Assembly: GCA_028274465.1 (NCBI GenBank)
Contig: CM051455.1
Coordinates: 107,630,942 to 107,694,941 of the forward strand
Source of the DNA: Plantago ovata
Lineage: Eukaryota; Streptophyta; Magnoliopsida; Lamiales; Plantaginaceae
Direction: 5' to 3'
DNA length: 64,000 nucleotides
The notes beneath the pieces are model-generated. The model saw only the letters and a list, made by a program, of their open reading frames with translations. It did no database searches and was not told the origin of the DNA. Below are positions 24,377 to 33,107 of the stretch, piece after piece. The translations under genes were made by a program, and so were the position numbers. Position 1 is the first letter of the stretch. The number at the start of each line of letters is the position of its first letter.

Positions 24377-25781
24377 GGACCTTTCCCCATTTGAGCCGAC
24401 ACACACATTCTGCCTCCTTCTCCGTTTTCTCCTTTCGGAAATCTTACCCGATTTGAGCCGACATAATCTGCTCGTCTTCTTCCGATCTCCTCCGACATTC
24501 CCAAATCTCCGTTTTTCATCTTTCTCATCCGAATTGTTCTTCTCATCCAAATCGGCGTCGGCTTCTCCATTCCAATCTCTCCGATCAATTTATCATCTTG
24601 CATTCATTCCAATATAGATTAAGATATCTCTTTCCATCAGCCATGAAAAATCCAAAATCAAGTCGACTATTTTGTGAAGAATCGACAATGACAATGCGAA
24701 TCGATCTGCTCTCGAATCTATGTTGGTAAGTATATCACTACACTTCTATTTATTTTTTTCATATATCTCCCATATTTATTAACTAAATCTCAACTTTTAT
24801 TTGTGAATTTCACGCCTCCGTTTTTTGGCATCCATTCATCTCAAGTATCGTCGGAAATCTCTAACGGTGAGTTACCCAATCTATCTGATAATTTATTCGA
24901 TAATGAATCCATATATAAGTTCTCAAATTTGATTAATCCCTCTGCGTTCTATGTAATGAGGTATATCGTGGCTTAATGTTGAATGGGATCTCATTTTTTC
25001 CACGAGCTTACAACAGATTCAAACACTGATCTGGTGAGTGCTACATCTTACTATAATCTTTAAAGTTGTTGACCAATTTATTTTGTTGATATACATAGTT
25101 AGAAGACTTATGAAGAAGCATAGTATAGAGTACCGTAAAATAAATTGTGTCCGGCTACAATGACATAAATTTCATTAGTAAATTTCATTATAAATGTATT
25201 CTTAGTCTCGGTTAATAAAATCTATAGTAAAATGAGAATGAAATATTGAGCATACATAAACTGTTTTGTCTATCTGTAAATTGGTTAGTGTTCGTCAACT
25301 TGTATTTTTCGATTATCATTTTTCTAATATCCGTAAATAATTTTCTTGCATTTTTCGACTATCATTCTGATTTATGATTTGTATTTTTTCTTGCGAGGTG
25401 TTTGAAAATGAAAAGTTAAAGCTATGGGAGTCACAGAAGAAAATAAAAGTGATGATGATTATGCCGTGGCAAATCAGGTTCGGCTCTGAATTCGACTCTC
25501 GATCTTTCATGTTTTTATTAAAATCCATAGCTTTATGCTTAATCAATATATACTTAATCTCGGTCTAAATTGTGTTTGACTGAACACAAAGCACTAAATA
25601 TAAAATATTGATTAAAATAATTATATTTTATAAACTAATGATTTGGCAGTACTAATGTGTTATGACTGTCTAAGTTAAAAATGTTATATTTGGCTGAACA
25701 CAAACATCATATATAAATTATAACATCATATTTAACATATCATATTACTTCAAATTTTATATAACGCAGGACGGTGCAAAA

Positions 25782-25863
25782 TTAATTAATGATTTTGGTG
25801 TTTTCTGCTTCACAAGTCTAAAATCAAGACTTGCGAAGCCAGAAAACACAAAATTCATTAATT
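25782..25863 (+). ncRNA. Hairpin H1 (pre-miRNA-like)
   Basis: Arms 25782-25819 and 25827-25863 pair over about 36 bp with three or four single-base mismatches or bulges; the loop is about 7 nt. The arms contain TGTTTTCTGCTTCACAAGTC and its near complement. I recognise no known miRNA family. A CTGAACAC motif follows at 25938. Confidence 0.6.
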
Positions 25864-25975
25864 ACATTTCACAGTTCTAGCTGTATACTCATAGCAAATG
25901 TTGTAGCATAAAACATAGTTAATAAGGTTTGAATCTACTGAACACAACTACATCCTTAAATCCTTTCCCTCATTT

Positions 25976-26074
25976 TTTGTGGTTCTGCGTTTCGACTCAC
26001 TATCCGTGAAGGTACCATTACATTCCAGTAGAGGTCCCTGTCATGTATAGTGATTCGGATCGCCGGGCCACAAA
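25976..26074 (+). ncRNA. Hairpin H2 (pre-miRNA-like)
   Basis: Arms from TTTGTGGTTCTGCG to GCCGGGCCACAAA pair over about 40 bp with many G:U pairs and a few internal loops. It shares its stem family with H4 (CGACTCA.TAT on the 5' arm, GATTCGGATCGCC or GAGTCGGATCGCC on the 3' arm). Confidence 0.55.
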
Positions 26075-26115
26075 TTATGACGGAATGGAAACAATATCAC
26101 TTGCAATTTAATAAG

Positions 26116-26231
26116 GTTTGCACATAATAAAAGTACAAACACACTTCCCCAACCAGCACCGTCTGCAATTACATCAAGAGCAGGCGGTGTCGCTTGGGGG
26201 AGTGTGCTTGTACTTTTATTATCATGTAAAC
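26116..26231 (+). ncRNA. Hairpin H3 (long inverted repeat)
   Basis: Arms of about 50 bp pair at roughly 45 positions, including AATAAAAGTAC with GTACTTTTATT and CACACTTCCCC with GGGGGAGTGTG; the loop is about 15 nt. A degraded 5'-arm-like copy follows at about 26535-26590. Confidence 0.65.
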
Positions 26232-26397
26232 AATAATTGTAAGTGTAATGGTGTACATCAAACATAGTTAATAAGGTTTGAATTTACTGATCACAACTAT
26301 ATCCTTAAACCCTTTCCATCATTTTGCAGAACACACCTCCAATATATAATTTCTCTCATAATGTTGTTTATCTCATATTGTATAAATTTCCATTATC

Positions 26398-26499
26398 TTT
26401 GGTGGTCCTGCGTTCCGACTCATTATCATCGACAGGTACCATTACATCTACGTAACGGACCCTGTCAATTATAATGAGTCGGATCGCCTGGCCAACAAA
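26398..26499 (+). ncRNA. Hairpin H4, paralog of H2
   Basis: 5' arm GGTGGTCCTGCGTTCCGACT pairs with 3' arm AATGAGTCGGATCGCCTGGCC; the loop region GGTACCATTACAT is shared with H2. The sequence before H2 (about 25913-25975) is also repeated before H4 (about 26263-26330), so the two arose by segmental duplication. Confidence 0.55.
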
Positions 26500-26618
26500 T
26501 ATAATGGAATAGATTTTTAATTTAAAGTCTAATATGATTTGCATAAAATAAAATTTACAAACACTCTTTCCCACGTGTGCCATTGAACGGGGCAAATAGA
26601 ATGTGTCTTGCATAAATT

Positions 26619-26773
26619 GTGTGATGATGACAGCTTCAAAATCCTTCAACTGAGACAATGCCGTCTGCTGGCCTCAGAGTCATTATTATAGTCTGACTAA
26701 GACAAAGTCACAACAATATTACCTCTGGGGCCAGCTGCCGGGATTTCTCAAACAGATTGAATTGTCTGAACAC
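26619..26773 (+). ncRNA. C/D-framed hairpin unit 1 (155 nt)
   Basis: GTGT, then GATGATGA (C-box-like, to 26630); D-box CTGA at 26766-26769 followed by ACAC, so GTGT/ACAC closes the unit. Between the boxes a hairpin pairs GAGACAATGCCGTCTGCTGG (5') with the complement of the CTGGGGCCAGCTGCCGGG arm (3'). This is longer than typical plant C/D snoRNAs (about 70-100 nt). Confidence 0.6.
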
Positions 26774-26839
26774 CACTACTTCATCAATTTCGTATAAAAT
26801 TCATGTTATGGTTAACCAAAGTGTGTCATGTTATAAATT

Positions 26840-26998
26840 GTGTGATGATGAACAATTTTCAATCTTTGTATTAAGATAATGCTGCTCGCTGACCTCAGAG
26901 TCATTATTATAGTGTGACTAAGAAATAACACGTTAATATTACCTCTGGGGACAGCTGGCAGGATTATCTAAAACGGTGAGATTGAATTGTCTGAACAC
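26840..26998 (+). ncRNA. C/D-framed hairpin unit 2 (159 nt)
   Basis: GTGT plus GATGATGA at the 5' end; CTGA at 26991-26994 followed by ACAC. The inner hairpin pairs AGATAATGCTGCTCGCTGAC with ACAGCTGGCAGGATTATCT. It has the same scaffold as unit 1, with a different duplex. Confidence 0.6.
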
Positions 26999-27148
26999 TA
27001 CTATTTCTCTATACATTCTTTGTCTATATATTTCTCACATTATTACTTTCACCGATTCTTTTCTGCTGTTTCTCCATCTATACACTTCACTATTTATAAT
27101 ATTTCGATATACACTATTTCTCATTAAGTATTCATTACTGAAAGTATA

Positions 27149-27205
27149 TGTGATGATGAAAATAGTAATGTCTAATGTCATTTTTATACCACTCCTTCGA
27201 CGATG
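27149..27205 (+). ncRNA. Truncated C/D hairpin half-unit
   Basis: Starts like unit 5 (TATGTGATGATGA, then CCACTCCTTCG) but breaks off at about 27205 with no 3' arm or D-box. It marks the junction of the 614-bp tandem duplication. Confidence 0.5.
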
Positions 27206-27233
27206 AATTAAATTGTGTGATAATGCATAAATT

Positions 27234-27388
27234 GTGTGATGATGACACCTTCAAAATCCTTCAACTGAGACAATGCCACCAGCTGCCCTCAGAGTTATTA
27301 TTATAGTCTGACTAAGACAAAGTCACAACAATATTACCTCTAGGGCCAGCTGTTGAGATTTCTCAAACAGATTGAATTGTCTGAACAC
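27234..27388 (+). ncRNA. C/D-framed hairpin unit 3 (155 nt)
   Basis: Duplicate of unit 1 (615 bp downstream) with the same GTGT/ACAC closing pairs, GATGATGA and CTGA. The duplex differs: CCACCAGCTGCCCTCAGAG against CTCTAGGGCCAGCTGTTGAG, still paired. Confidence 0.6.
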
Positions 27389-27453
27389 CACTACTTCATC
27401 AATTTTGTATAAAAATCATGTTATGGTTAACCAAAGTGTGTCATGTTATAAAT

Positions 27454-27613
27454 TGTGTGATGATGAACAATTTTCAATCTTTGCATTAAGATAATGCTGT
27501 CTGTTGACCTCAGAGTCATTATTATAGGGTGACTAAGAAATAACACGTTAATATTGCCTCTGGGGACAGCTGGCAGGATTATCTAATACGGTGAGATTGA
27601 ATTGTCTGAACAC
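27454..27613 (+). ncRNA. C/D-framed hairpin unit 4 (160 nt)
   Basis: Duplicate of unit 2 (614 bp downstream). GTGT-GATGATGA opens it and CTGA-ACAC closes it (CTGA at 27606-27609). The 5' arm reads GATAATGCTGTCTGTTGACC, the 3' arm GGGGACAGCTGGCAGGATTA. Confidence 0.6.
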
Positions 27614-27763
27614 TACTATTTCTCTATACATTCTTTCTCTATATATACTTATCACATTATTACTTTCACCAATTTTGTTCTGCTATTTATCTATACACTA
27701 CTTCACTATTTATAATATTTCTCTATACACTATTTCTCATTAAGTATTCATTACTGAAAGTAT

Positions 27764-27925
27764 ATGTGATGATGACAATAGTAATGTCTAATGTCATTTT
27801 TATACCACTCCTTCGGCGATTCTATTAATATTATTAAAAAATATATATAGAAATCATCTTAATAACAATAGAATCGTGCGAAGAAGTGGTATAAAAAGAC
27901 GATGAGACTCTATTACACTGAACAT
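27764..27925 (+). ncRNA. C/D-framed hairpin unit 5 (162 nt)
   Basis: ATGT-GATGATGA at the 5' end; CTGA at 27918-27921 followed by ACAT. The closing pair has changed from GTGT/ACAC to ATGT/ACAT, a compensated change. The inner hairpin 27797-27897 is nearly perfect over about 33 bp (TTTTTATACCACTCCTTCGG on the 5' arm). Confidence 0.65.
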
Positions 27926-28106
27926 GATTTACTTTCAAGTTAACAACTATCTTTTTTATACATGACCACAAAACAATAACCTTTGATGGTGATAAATATA
28001 ATCAGTGGTAGATATATTGTATCTTATTGAACACAACAATTTGTTCATTAAATGTTTATAATTTCATCTATTTAATTTCATGTTATAGTGTATGCTCTTT
28101 AAAAGG

Positions 28107-28263
28107 GCGTAATGATGAAAATGATTGATCTCTAATGTTTATTTCACACCGCTCCTTCGGCTATGCTATTATTATCATACGAAAATAATTTTGATATTAT
28201 AACAATAGCAGAGTGCGAAGGAGCGGTATTAAATCGACAATGAGATTATTAATATCTAAACAC
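28107..28263 (+). ncRNA. C/D-like hairpin unit 6 (157 nt)
   Basis: C-box-like AATGATGA (28111-28118). The D position reads CTAA instead of CTGA, followed by ACAC, and the closing stem is partly broken. The hairpin pairs ACCGCTCCTTCGGCTATGCT with AGCAGAGTGCGAAGGAGCGG, so the stem is kept although the D-box is not. Confidence 0.55.
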
Positions 28264-28428
28264 ACCTCCGATTTAAATTGATTTTTTGAAGCTGTCAGAG
28301 CCCGAATTTGATTAACACATTCTACCTTTTCGTATTTTACAATTTCATATTATTTTATATTGATATTATTTTACTTTACTTTAAACCATAGTTTTGATGT
28401 ACCTTTTCATGATATGTATGCTTTTCAA

Positions 28429-28594
28429 AATAGTGTTATGATGACAAAATCAATTTATATGAAAATGTGACAATGGCGCACGTATCTCCTTGAAGTCCTT
28501 ATTACACATTTTGAATGATTCGATTCAAAGTAATAATTACTCAAGCAGATACGTGTGGCATTGTCCTAAAACATTGAAATGTCTGAACACTATT
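28429..28594 (+). ncRNA. C/D-framed hairpin unit 7 (166 nt)
   Basis: The best-formed closing stem: AATAGTGT (28429-28436) pairs perfectly with ACACTATT (28587-28594). ATGATGA lies just inside at 28438 and CTGA at 28583-28586. The inner hairpin pairs GACAATGGCGCACGTATCTC with GCAGATACGTGTGGCATTGTC. Confidence 0.7.
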
Positions 28595-28690
28595 CAATAA
28601 AATGTATAATTGTGACAGGAATTGTAATTTCATTTGTTACGACTTATTTGTGTGAACACGATTTACTGGAATGTAACAACTATATTTTTT

Positions 28691-28855
28691 GTACTTGATG
28701 ATGAGATAATAATCCTTGTACTAAGATAATGCAAGTAGCCTCCGGTGAAGTCATTATTATACGTTGATTAGCTGGAAATAATAATAATATTGCCTTTGCC
28801 GGAGGCTTCTTGGACTATCTAAGTTTCAATAAAGGGTTATTTGTATCTGATTAAC
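28691..28855 (+). ncRNA. C/D-framed hairpin unit 8
   Basis: TGATGATGA at 28696-28704, CTGA at 28847-28850; the outer stem is weak. The hairpin arm CTAAGATAATGCAAGTAGCC pairs with GAGGCTTCTTGGACTATCTAA. The flanks (AGATAATGC, TCATTATTAT, AATATTGCC) are those of units 2 and 4, with an unrelated central duplex. Confidence 0.55.
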
Positions 28856-29102
28856 TCATAGTTGTTATTTTATTTTAAAAATTAATTTATATTTCAATAC
28901 ATATATATTAAACTAATATCCCTAAACTGTGTTAATTTGTGAAGAATCGACGATGACAATTCCATGAAACAATAAACTTTGATGGTGATAAATAGAATCG
29001 GTGGTAGATATATTGTATCTTATTGAACACAACAATTTGTTCTTTAATTTTTTATCATTCCATCTATTTAATTTCATGCTATAGTGTATGCTCTTTAAAA
29101 GG

Positions 29103-29389
29103 GTGTAATGATGAAAAGGATTGATCTCGAATGTTTATTTCACACCACTCCTTCGGCTATGCTATTATTATCATACGAAAACAATTTTGATATTATAACA
29201 ATAGTGTTGATANNNNNNNNNNNNNNNNNNNNNNNNNNNNNNNNNNNNNNNNNNNNNNNNNNNNNNNNNNNNNNNNNNNNNNNNNNNNNNNNNNNNNNNN
29301 NNNNNNNNNNNNATATTCCAACACAAACAAATAGCATAGTGCGAAGGAGCGGTATTAAATCGACAATGAGATTATTAATATCCGAACAC
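29103..29389 (+). ncRNA. C/D-like hairpin unit 9, interrupted by assembly gap
   Basis: Duplicate of unit 6 about 1 kb downstream: GTGT-AATGATGA at the start, CCGA-ACAC at the end (D-box changed). The hairpin loop and part of the 3' arm fall in the 100-N gap, so true length and sequence are unknown. Confidence 0.45.
29213..29312. other. Assembly gap, 100 N
   Basis: Exactly 100 N, the usual placeholder for a gap of unknown size. It falls inside hairpin unit 9, in the tandemly repeated region. Confidence 1.
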
Positions 29390-29557
29390 ACCTCCGATTT
29401 AAATTGATTTTTTGAAGCTGTCAGAGCCCGAATCTGATTAACACATTCTACCTTTTCGTATTTTACAATTTCATATTATTTTATATTGATATTATTTTAC
29501 TTTACTTTAAACCATAGTTTTGATGTACCTTTTCATGATATGTATGCTTTTCAAAAT

Positions 29558-29717
29558 AGTGTTATGATGACAAAATCAATTTATATGAAAATGTGACAAT
29601 GGCGCACGTATCTCCTTGAAGTCCTTATTACACATTTTGAATGATACGGTTCAAAGTAATAATTACTCAAGCAGATACGTGTGGCATTGTCCTAAAACAT
29701 TGAAATGTCTGAACACT
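29558..29717 (+). ncRNA. C/D-framed hairpin unit 10 (160 nt)
   Basis: Duplicate of unit 7. AGTGT (29558) pairs with ACACT (29713-29717); ATGATGA and CTGA lie just inside. Hairpin arms are nearly the same as in unit 7. It is followed by two solo CTCCTTCGGTGAATGTT fragments (29717-29800) with no 3' arms. Confidence 0.6.
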
Positions 29718-29949
29718 CCTTCGGTGAATGTTTATGAAGAAAATAATTGATCTCAAATGTTTATTTCATACCACTCCTTCGGTGAATGTTCATCTCCGGA
29801 GAATGTTTTTATTACACACTAAAGGAAAACAAAACAAACTTTCAAATGAAAAAGACAGAGTGTTGTTTTTATAATAACAACTTCACTTATTGAAATTAAA
29901 AAACATAGATGTTCACCGTGATTTTTGAACTTGATACTTCATAATCGAT

Positions 29950-30426
29950 TCAATTCCAATCGTATCGGCAGAATCGAGCCAACATTTCAGTCAATTGACC
30001 GCAACACTCAATTTTATAGCTGTACTTGAAAGCTTCGGCACACCCCCTTTCAATGTTTTGTTTTTCCATATTTAATATTTTTTGCTTAAGATCTTTGACG
30101 GTTTGCTCAATCACAGGATGTTCGAGATAGATGAGATGAAGCTGTGCAACAACTTGAGCAGCTTGAAAGATGGGACCGTAGTGGTGCTCATAGACTTCAG
30201 CCTTCTCCTTGACATCCAAAAGCTTGACAAGCAGAGTAGGGTCAGAATCCTCTCTTCCATTTGCTTCGTAATACCTGTTTTCAAACTAAATTTAGTGGAT
30301 AAAAGACAGGATGAATATATTCAACAAAAAAGATTTTTATCAATAAGTAAAATACATGACTCCGTTTGTTAGCATAAATTTGAGATTTCTATCAAACCTC
30401 GCCTCAAGCTGAGGGTACTGATTCAT
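29950..30426 (-). CDS. Gene A: small two-exon protein, unknown family
   Basis: Exon 1 is 30426-30356 (MNQYPQLEARFDRNLKFML), exon 2 is 30274-29950; the donor AT|GTATTT and acceptor ACAG join in phase, giving 131 aa. The core EHHYGPIFQAAQVVAQLHLI is followed by a predicted helix ending in KQKILNMEKQNIERG. A CTATAAATA box lies at about 30500 on the minus strand. It is a paralog of gene B with an exon 1 of identical length (71 bp). I recognise no named domain. The ..GPI/VY.. spacing faintly recalls LOB-domain proteins, but the cysteine block is absent. Confidence 0.7.
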
Positions 30427-30808
30427 AGTGAATAGACTTTGAGTGAAGAAGCAAGTAAATGAAGAAGGATGTGAATGGAGTAGGATTTAGGTGGAAGACT
30501 ATATTTATAGAACCATTGCATGAATTGTGACAAACACTTGTCAATGCATGTATTAGAATTTTTGTAACACCATCCACACTTGTCAATTTCAGCCTCTACA
30601 CAAACACTTGTATTTTTTTCAATTCAACATTGAAAAATAATGTTTTATTATTAATGTAGCATGGATTACAATTGTCATCTCAAAACAAATTAACTTGGTT
30701 CGTAATAACGGAATTAGTAGCAAATGCAGAAATTACGACAAACATAAATGCACAACACATAAGTGTAAAAATGCTACACCATACACTCGAGTCATCATAG
30801 ATATCGTA

Positions 30809-31283
30809 TTAGACATTTCTTGGAGTTCGAAACCCACCGTGATTCTTGACTGTGTGAAACATTGTAACCCTACACTGCACAACATAGTTGTGCATGCTCT
30901 TCTCACCTAGGACGAATGTAATATAATCCTTTTCCAAGTCCAAAATCGTTTCTTTCAAACATCTAGCCGACTCCTCAACAGAAGGGTTCTGGCACGATAT
31001 AACATGAAGTTGTGCAACAACATCTGCAGCTTGATAGATCGGTCCTCTTTGATGTTCACGTAGTTCGGCCTTTGCTCTAACAGCTTTAAGTTGCTCAAGT
31101 AGAGAAGGATTTTCAATCCTATTACCATGAACATCATGATACCTACACGTTAAAATATGTGAGAACAAAGTATGAAAAATAGTTAAAATAATAAACAACT
31201 ACAAAATGTTACCTTACGCCCCATTTGAGCATGTGCTGAAGTTGTTCATCAAAAATAGCTTCAAACTGAGGTTGATTATACAT
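30809..31283 (-). CDS. Gene B: paralog of gene A
   Basis: Exon 1 is 31283-31213 (MYNQPQFEAIFDEQLQHML), exon 2 is 31142-30809; the G|GT donor and TAG acceptor join as WGVR-YHDVHG, giving 134 aa. It shares with gene A the block ELREHQRGPIYQAADVVAQL and the ETILDLEK helix. A TATA-like TTCTATAAATTG lies on the minus strand near 31370, with tandem CATGCA-rich repeats just upstream. Function is unknown; both ORFs are open with conserved splice sites, so both may be expressed. Confidence 0.7.
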
Positions 31284-31384
31284 AGTAGCTCTCAAAAACG
31301 TTAGTGAATAAGTGTATGTAGTTAAAATCGAACAGATGAGTAGTATAATTCTTGGTGAATTGGCTCACAATTTATAGAAGTTGT

Positions 31385-31482
31385 GCATGCACATGCATTA
31401 TAATGCATGCAATTTCAACCACATTTGTCAATGCATGCAATTTCAACCACACTTGTCAATGCATGCAATTTCAAGTCTATAA
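31385..31482. promoter_or_regulatory. Tandem RY-like (CATGCA) repeats upstream of gene B
   Basis: Three spaced copies of AATGCATGCAATTTCAA, two of them followed by CCACA and TTGTCAATGCATG. CATGCA is the core bound by B3 factors of the ABI3/FUS3/LEC2 type in seed promoters. Gene A's upstream region has a related ACTTGTCAATGCATG (about 30537). Seed expression is an inference. Confidence 0.5.
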
Positions 31483-31782
31483 TGCATATATACTGTTTGA
31501 TTGTCGTGTATGCGTAAATCAAGATTTTAATTTACTCTGTGTGTTGCAGGAAACCGGATGTTATTCCCTATCGACTAAGGAGTGAATCCAACTCATTGTC
31601 AATCTGTTGAAGCACAACATCAATGCACCTATTATTTTTTAAATGTTATCTTGAAGTTTAAACACTTTATGGCAGACTATCGTAGTATTGTATATCAAAC
31701 ATGTTACTAAATAATATGGACGCCTAATAGAAAAAATAAAAATCAATATTGATGTTGCATGTTAAGATATTATATCAACTTA

Positions 31783-32734
31783 TTAGCCACAGTTACAGTA
31801 ACGGGGCCAATTGGTGGTGTCGAATAGGATCATCAATTCTCTGTTCGCTAGGCAATAGTGACACCCAGTGCTGGATCCACTTCCACTCGGTGTATGGATA
31901 CGACACATTGAAACACGTATGAACCACAATATTCTAACCTCCATGGCCCCTAGAATTTCATTCAGTTTTTTGCGACATTCAGTTATATATTTACGTCCAC
32001 TACATGTGCCTTCATATGCACGCATTATCGATATACCGTCTTCCCTAACTTGTGGATCATGCATGTGCCACATCTTGAACACACAACTCAAATACGGTGC
32101 TTCCACATGACCAGCTAACATTGCACGTTGAAGGAACTGTTGGGTCGTTTCATATTTTTTATAGAAGAAGTAATCTATCTGCCTCAATATTTATTGAAAT
32201 TTGTGTTAGTGATGATGTAAGAAAAAAATGTTTATGCTGAACAGTTAGTAAGTTCGACTTACCAAGGCGTATCTGTATTGTAAGTCCGGGTTACCATGTT
32301 GAAGACACTTGGCATGGAGAAGTAATTCGGATGATGATACACTCTTTGAATGAAACAACTCGAACTTCATATAGCTGTAAACGAAGGGCTCTGTTGATAG
32401 TTTATTCAGACGTTTGCAACTGTAGATAAATCAATGCGATAAAAAAGAAATTATATGAAAATCAAACAATTCGAAATAGCTTGTTGAATGTAATAAATTC
32501 TCACGTTAACTGAAGTACAGCAATCGATTCTGATGAGTCCACAGCAACACGTTCAATGATTTTTCTGACCAAATCCGTTGGAATAGATAATAGCCGACTA
32601 TGATGTTTACGGGTGATTTGTTTGCGCTTACGAACATGAAGGATGGTCCTGCAGATCCTGTTCTTGGACTTTAAGACGTCAACATCCATCTGAACGTCGG
32701 TTTCAATATATATTGCTCCTAAATTCGGTTTCAA
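31783..32734 (-). CDS. Gene C: F-box protein of the At2g35280/At1g67623 type
   Basis: Probable substrate-recognition subunit of an SCF ubiquitin ligase. Exons are 32734-32505, 32419-32263 and 32178-31783, all GT-AG and in phase, giving about 260 aa. Exon 1 carries an F-box-like LLSIPTDLVRKIIERVA, then CKRLNKLSTEPFVY in exon 2. Exon 3 has the SEL1-like stretch FLQRAMLAGHVEAPYLSCVF and a Cys-rich end (CHYCLANRE ... RYCNCG). The start is uncertain: a second ATG at 32689 (MDVDVLKSKN) avoids a 27-bp tandem duplication that lies over the first. Confidence 0.7.
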
Positions 32735-32750
32735 TATATATTGCTCCTAA
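32698..32750. repeat. 27-bp tandem duplication at gene C start
   Basis: GGTTTCAATATATATTGCTC is repeated twice 27 bp apart, across the first possible start codon of gene C. It changes the N-terminus or the 5' UTR, depending on which ATG is used. Confidence 0.8.
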
Positions 32751-32759
32751 ACTATGATA

Positions 32760-33107
32760 GTAGCAAAGACTATTTATAATGTAATGTATAGAGTATATTA
32801 GGTAATGATCATGCAATACAATATTAGGTATGTATCTAACTCCTAATTTAAACAAATAATGTGTTGACTTCACGATTTGCTGAATTACCAAAACTTTGGT
32901 ATTATTAAATACATACCAAAGATATACCACTATGAGATCAAGTGGAAATAATAAATATTATGGCAAAATTATATCATCGATTCTGTTTTATAAAGGTAAA
33001 AAAATAAAAACACAAAACACGAAAGAAAAAAGAAAAAATAAAAAGAAACTGTAATAATCGTAGATAATCGATACCAGAAAAAATGAGTTATACATCGATA
33101 CGATGAA
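32760..33107. other. AT-rich spacer between genes C and D
   Basis: No ORF, structured RNA or repeat is seen beyond an A-rich stretch at about 32995-33045. Confidence 0.5.

Larger units (their letters stand above)
26619..27833 (+). repeat. 614-bp tandem duplication in the hairpin array
   Basis: Units 1-2 plus the following spacer and half-unit are repeated as units 3-4, spacer and unit 5. Corresponding landmarks are 614 or 615 bp apart (26619/27234, 26840/27454). Confidence 0.85.
27970..29717 (+). repeat. About 1-kb tandem duplication in the hairpin array
   Basis: The phrase TTTGATGGTGATAAAT at about 27981 recurs at about 28978, and units 6-7 recur as units 9-10. Unit 8 lies between them and occurs once. 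The second copy contains the assembly gap. Confidence 0.8.
24385..29720 (+). ncRNA. Putative noncoding host transcript of the hairpin array
   Basis: Downstream of the promoter a leader carries only a 28-codon ORF (24643-24729) that overlaps a strong splice donor G|GTAAGT at 24726. Further donors lie at 24867 (GTGAGT) and 25034 (GTGAGT), with acceptors at 25016 (CAACAG) and 25769 (ACGCAG). No long ORF exists in the next 5 kb; the conserved content is RNA-structural (hairpins with C/D-like boxes). This layout resembles plant snoRNA host genes, where exons are disposable and the small RNAs are released from introns. Transcript extent and splicing are inferred. Confidence 0.4.

Noticed and set aside
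25449..25580. An additional C/D unit starting GTGATGATGA at 25449 and ending CTGA at 25577
   Set aside because: Boxes are present, but no inner hairpin and no matching closing stem could be found.
26619..29717. CRISPR-like array
   Set aside because: Repeats here are long diverged hairpin units in a plant genome, not short identical direct repeats with unique spacers.
29950..31283. LOB-domain (LBD) genes
   Set aside because: The spacing around GPI(F/Y) is faintly similar, but the diagnostic C-x2-C-x6-C-x3-C block and GAS motif are missing.
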